Positions 62,054-64,000 of a stretch of 64,000 bases of DNA are shown piece by piece. Position 1 is the stretch's first letter. Each line of letters opens with the position of its first letter. The stretch comes from RPQJ01 sp041910015 (GTDB taxonomy: Bacteria > Pseudomonadota > Gammaproteobacteria > Steroidobacterales > Steroidobacteraceae): contig JAYRRR010000021.1 in assembly GCA_041910015.1 (NCBI GenBank), positions 43,552 through 107,551 of the forward strand, in the 5' to 3' direction. Under the pieces are notes generated by a model. The model saw only the letters and a list, made by a program, of their open reading frames with translations. It was not told the origin of the DNA and made no database searches. The position numbers and the translations under genes are program-made.

Positions 62054-62067
62054 TTGACGCAGGTCAA
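62054..62067. promoter_or_regulatory. FNR/Anr/Dnr-type binding site upstream of the nrf remnant
   Basis: TTGAC, four bases, GTCAA: an exact dyad matching the FNR-family half-sites with C/G at the inner position, as accepted by Dnr-like regulators. On the minus strand CATTTT (62021-62026) follows as a possible -10, giving a start point about 42-44 bp from the dyad centre, the class II activator geometry. It lies 90 bp before the NrfH ATG. Confidence 0.65.
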
Positions 62068-62121
62068 TGCGCGTCGCCGTGCGCGCTGCTAGCCGCCCGG
62101 CAGCATCCTCCCAGGTGGTGT

Positions 62122-63768
62122 TCAGTAGCGGGGGTCGTAGATTTCCGAGCGAATGAGCTGCATCAGGTCGGCGGGGCGCTCGATGTCCGCGAGCCCGTCA
62201 CGGAACGCGATTTCGGCCACCGTTGCCGCGATCTGCGCCGAAACCTCGCGAACACCGGTGAGCGGCGGATAGAGACTGCCCTGTGCGAGATCGGCGTCCG
62301 TCGTGCATCGCGCGAGGGTATGGGCGGCGGCAAGGAACATCGCATCCGTGACGCGCCGGGCGGCGACGATGACCACCCCGAGGCCGACACCGGGGAAGAT
62401 GTACGAATTGTTGCCCTGTCGCGACACGAAGCGCCGACCGTCGGCCAGCGTGACGGGCGGGAACGGGCTGCCCGAAGCGAACAGGGCACGACCGTCGGAC
62501 CACTCGTAGGCCTGCTGTGCGGTGCATTCGGCCTTGGAGGTCGGGTTGGACAGCGCGAACACGATCGGCCGCTCGTTGATGCGTGCCATTTCGCGCACGA
62601 CCGGCTCGGTGAACGCGCCCGGCGCCGCGCCGACGCCGATGATCGCCGTGGGTCGCAGTGCCTGCACCGCGCCGAGGAAATCGCCGACCGGTGCATGCGG
62701 ATGCGCGTAGGTCAGCTTGTGCCCGGCGAGGCCGGCGCGGTCCGCGACGACGAGGCCCTTCGAGTCGAACATCCAGCAACGTCTGCGCGCGACGTCCGGT
62801 GCGAGCCCGGCCTCGACCATCGCGGTGACGAGCAACTCGCAGATGCCGGTGGCTGCTTCTCCTGCGCCCAGGCAGAGGAAGGTCTGGTCGGCCATCGACC
62901 GGCCGGTGATGCGCAGCGACGAGAGCACGCCGGCGACCGTGACCGAGGCGGTGCCCTGGATGTCGTCGTTGAAGCAGCAGACGCGGTCGCGGTACTCCTG
63001 CAGCAGGCGGAACGCGTTGTGGTTGGCGAAGTCCTCGAACTGCACGACGATGCCGGGGAACACCTCCTGCGCCGCCTCGATGAACTCCTCGACGAGTTCG
63101 TCGTAGGCCGGGCCGGTCACACGTCGCTGCCGCAGCCCGAGATAGAGCGGGTCGGCGAGCAGGGTCTCGTTGTTGGTGCCGACGTCGAGCATGACCGGCA
63201 GGCACTTCCACGGATGCAGTCCGGCGCAGGCGGTGTAAAGCGCGAGCTTGCCGATCGGGATGCCCATGCCGTTCGCGCCGAGATCACCGAGGCCGAGGAT
63301 GCGCTCGCCGTCCGTGACGACGATCATCGCGGCCTCGCGATGCGGCCAGTTGCGCATGACTTCCGCGACACGCCCGCGGTCCGCCGCACTCACGAAGAGG
63401 CCGCGCGGCCGGCGGTAAATGTGGGCGAACTGCTGGCAGGCGATGCCGACCGTCGGCGTGTAGATGATCGGCATCATCTCGTCGGGATGGTCGGTCACGA
63501 CACGGAAGAACAGCGACTCGTTGCGGTCCTGCAGGGCGGCCAGAAGCACGAACTTCGCAATGTCGGAACTGGTGCGGCGGAAGTTCTCGAGCACGCGCGC
63601 GACCTGCTCGTCCTGCGTGCAGACGTACGGCGGCAGCAGGCCGCGCAGCCCGAGCGAGTCGCGCTCGCGGTCCGTGAAGGCGGTGCCCTTGTTGAGCGTC
63701 GGATCGCGCAGCAGCGCGAGACCACGTGGAAACCACTCGGGCAGGGGGGCGAGCGAACGTCTGGGCAT
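62122..63768 (-). CDS. maeA: NAD-dependent malic enzyme
   Basis: 548 residues from ATG 63768 (570 from ATG 63834, whose extra N-terminus is Ser/Pro/Arg-rich and unlike the family). DPTLNKGTAFTDRERDSLGLRGLLPP, IIYTPTVGIACQQF, GERILGLGDLGANGMGI, metal site VVQFEDFANHNAFRLL and CFNDDIQGTASVTVAG, NAD loop LCLGAGEAATGICELLV and ALSNPTSKAECT. Oxidatively decarboxylates malate to pyruvate; length and motifs match the large bacterial NAD-type enzyme. The pyruvate could feed the oxidoreductase at 5108. Follows the bacterioferritin gene on the same strand. Confidence 0.92.
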   Translation of the reverse strand: MPRRSLAPLPEWFPRGLALLRDPTLNKGTAFTDRERDSLGLRGLLPPYVCTQDEQVARVLENFRRTSSDIAKFVLLAALQDRNESLFFRVVTDHPDEMMPIIYTPTVGIACQQFAHIYRRPRGLFVSAADRGRVAEVMRNWPHREAAMIVVTDGERILGLGDLGANGMGIPIGKLALYTACAGLHPWKCLPVMLDVGTNNETLLADPLYLGLRQRRVTGPAYDELVEEFIEAAQEVFPGIVVQFEDFANHNAFRLLQEYRDRVCCFNDDIQGTASVTVAGVLSSLRITGRSMADQTFLCLGAGEAATGICELLVTAMVEAGLAPDVARRRCWMFDSKGLVVADRAGLAGHKLTYAHPHAPVGDFLGAVQALRPTAIIGVGAAPGAFTEPVVREMARINERPIVFALSNPTSKAECTAQQAYEWSDGRALFASGSPFPPVTLADGRRFVSRQGNNSYIFPGVGLGVVIVAARRVTDAMFLAAAHTLARCTTDADLAQGSLYPPLTGVREVSAQIAATVAEIAFRDGLADIERPADLMQLIRSEIYDPRY

Positions 63769-63856
63769 CGAATGGATCCGGATTGGCGACAGGCGCGGCG
63801 CTAGGGAGGCGGCTCGCGGCCCAAGAGAGGACATATCGCTGAGCGGCCCCTCACCG

Positions 63857-64000
63857 TCAGGTCGGCGAGCGCATCTGCGACTGGCAGTAGTTCTGCAGCC
63901 CGACGCGCCCGATCAGGTCGAGTTGTGTCTCGAGGAAATCGATGTGACCTTCCTCGGATTCGAGGATGTCCTCGAGCAGCTCGCGGCTCACGTAGTCCCC
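63857..64000 (-). CDS. bfr: bacterioferritin, C-terminal part (runs off right edge)
   Basis: Last 47 residues and stop. YVSRELLEDILESEEGHIDF, LETQLDLIGRVGLQNYCQSQM match the fourth and fifth helices of bacterioferritin, including the ferroxidase-centre ExxH (EEGH). Stores iron in 24-mer shells and binds haem between subunits. The first part lies beyond base 64000. Separated from the malic enzyme gene by a short gap on the same strand. Confidence 0.85.
   Translation of the reverse strand, partial: GDYVSRELLEDILESEEGHIDFLETQLDLIGRVGLQNYCQSQMRSPT

Overview
The window is 64 kb of very GC-rich bacterial chromosome, densely packed with short intergenic gaps, GTG/TTG starts and overlapping stop/start codons. 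Gene families (UrcA, UPF0114, Slt-type transglycosylase, FadB/FadA, NadA/NadB, UDG family 6, OmpW, bacterioferritin, UPF0114) suggest a Gram-negative proteobacterium, most likely a gammaproteobacterium of the Steroidobacter/Nevskia/Xanthomonad breadth; this is inference from gene content only. I see no rRNA, tRNA, CRISPR array, insertion sequence, phage or integrase. It reads as core chromosome plus scattered gene decay.

Layout. 1-4.7 kb: 5' part of a class III aminotransferase, a small membrane protein, and a leftward operon (SMP-30 lactonase, flavodoxin-like reductase, membrane-anchored GH17 enzyme), then an SRPBCC protein. 4.7-5.1 kb: a regulatory region unusually rich in inverted repeats. 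5.1-12.9 kb: the most striking locus, a two-gene unit with overlapping stop and start codons. It encodes a 1668-residue NifJ-type 2-oxoacid:ferredoxin oxidoreductase carrying its own C-terminal ferredoxin domain, and a 942-residue fusion of an NfnB/GltD-like flavoprotein with an NfnA/SudB-like ferredoxin-NAD(P) reductase. 13-15.6 kb: mtnP, mtnA and a FucA-like class II aldolase, the gene set of the oxygen-independent methylthioadenosine (DHAP) shunt. 15.6-25.6 kb: UPF0114 protein, two large sensor kinases, nadA-nadB and an S10 peptidase. 25.6-36.3 kb: envelope proteins, a monoacylglycerol-lipase-like hydrolase, a P-type ATPase, a broken sterol-desaturase gene, glpK and an OPT transporter. 36.4-41.5 kb: a leftward chain DOMON protein, NamZ-like muramidase (DUF1343), glpD with 4-base overlaps, then patatin and lysoplasmalogenase genes. 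41.6-45.7 kb: UrcA, membrane and hypothetical proteins, a candidate structured RNA with a strong terminator, and a soluble lytic transglycosylase. 45.8-51.4 kb: beta-oxidation genes (fadB, fadA, long acyl-CoA dehydrogenase). 51.4-60.1 kb: DNA repair glycosylase, LOG protein, VOC protein, lipoprotein metallophosphatase, orphan Mur-ligase N-domain, gamma-glutamyltransferase and two secreted amidohydrolases flanking a methyltransferase. 60.1-64 kb: a porin, the collapsed remnant of an nrfHA nitrite-reductase operon still preceded by an FNR-type box, NAD-malic enzyme and the 3' end of bacterioferritin.

How it fits together. The cell appears to be a facultative aerobe: it has full fatty-acid and glycerol catabolism, but also oxygen-sensitive-type enzymes (2-oxoacid:ferredoxin oxidoreductase with an Nfn-like partner, an oxygen-independent MTA shunt) and the ruins of nitrite ammonification under an FNR-like site. 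This suggests a lineage that has lost one anaerobic respiratory branch while keeping ferredoxin-linked 2-oxoacid metabolism. Secreted peptidase, GGT, amidohydrolases and the OPT transporter indicate peptide scavenging.
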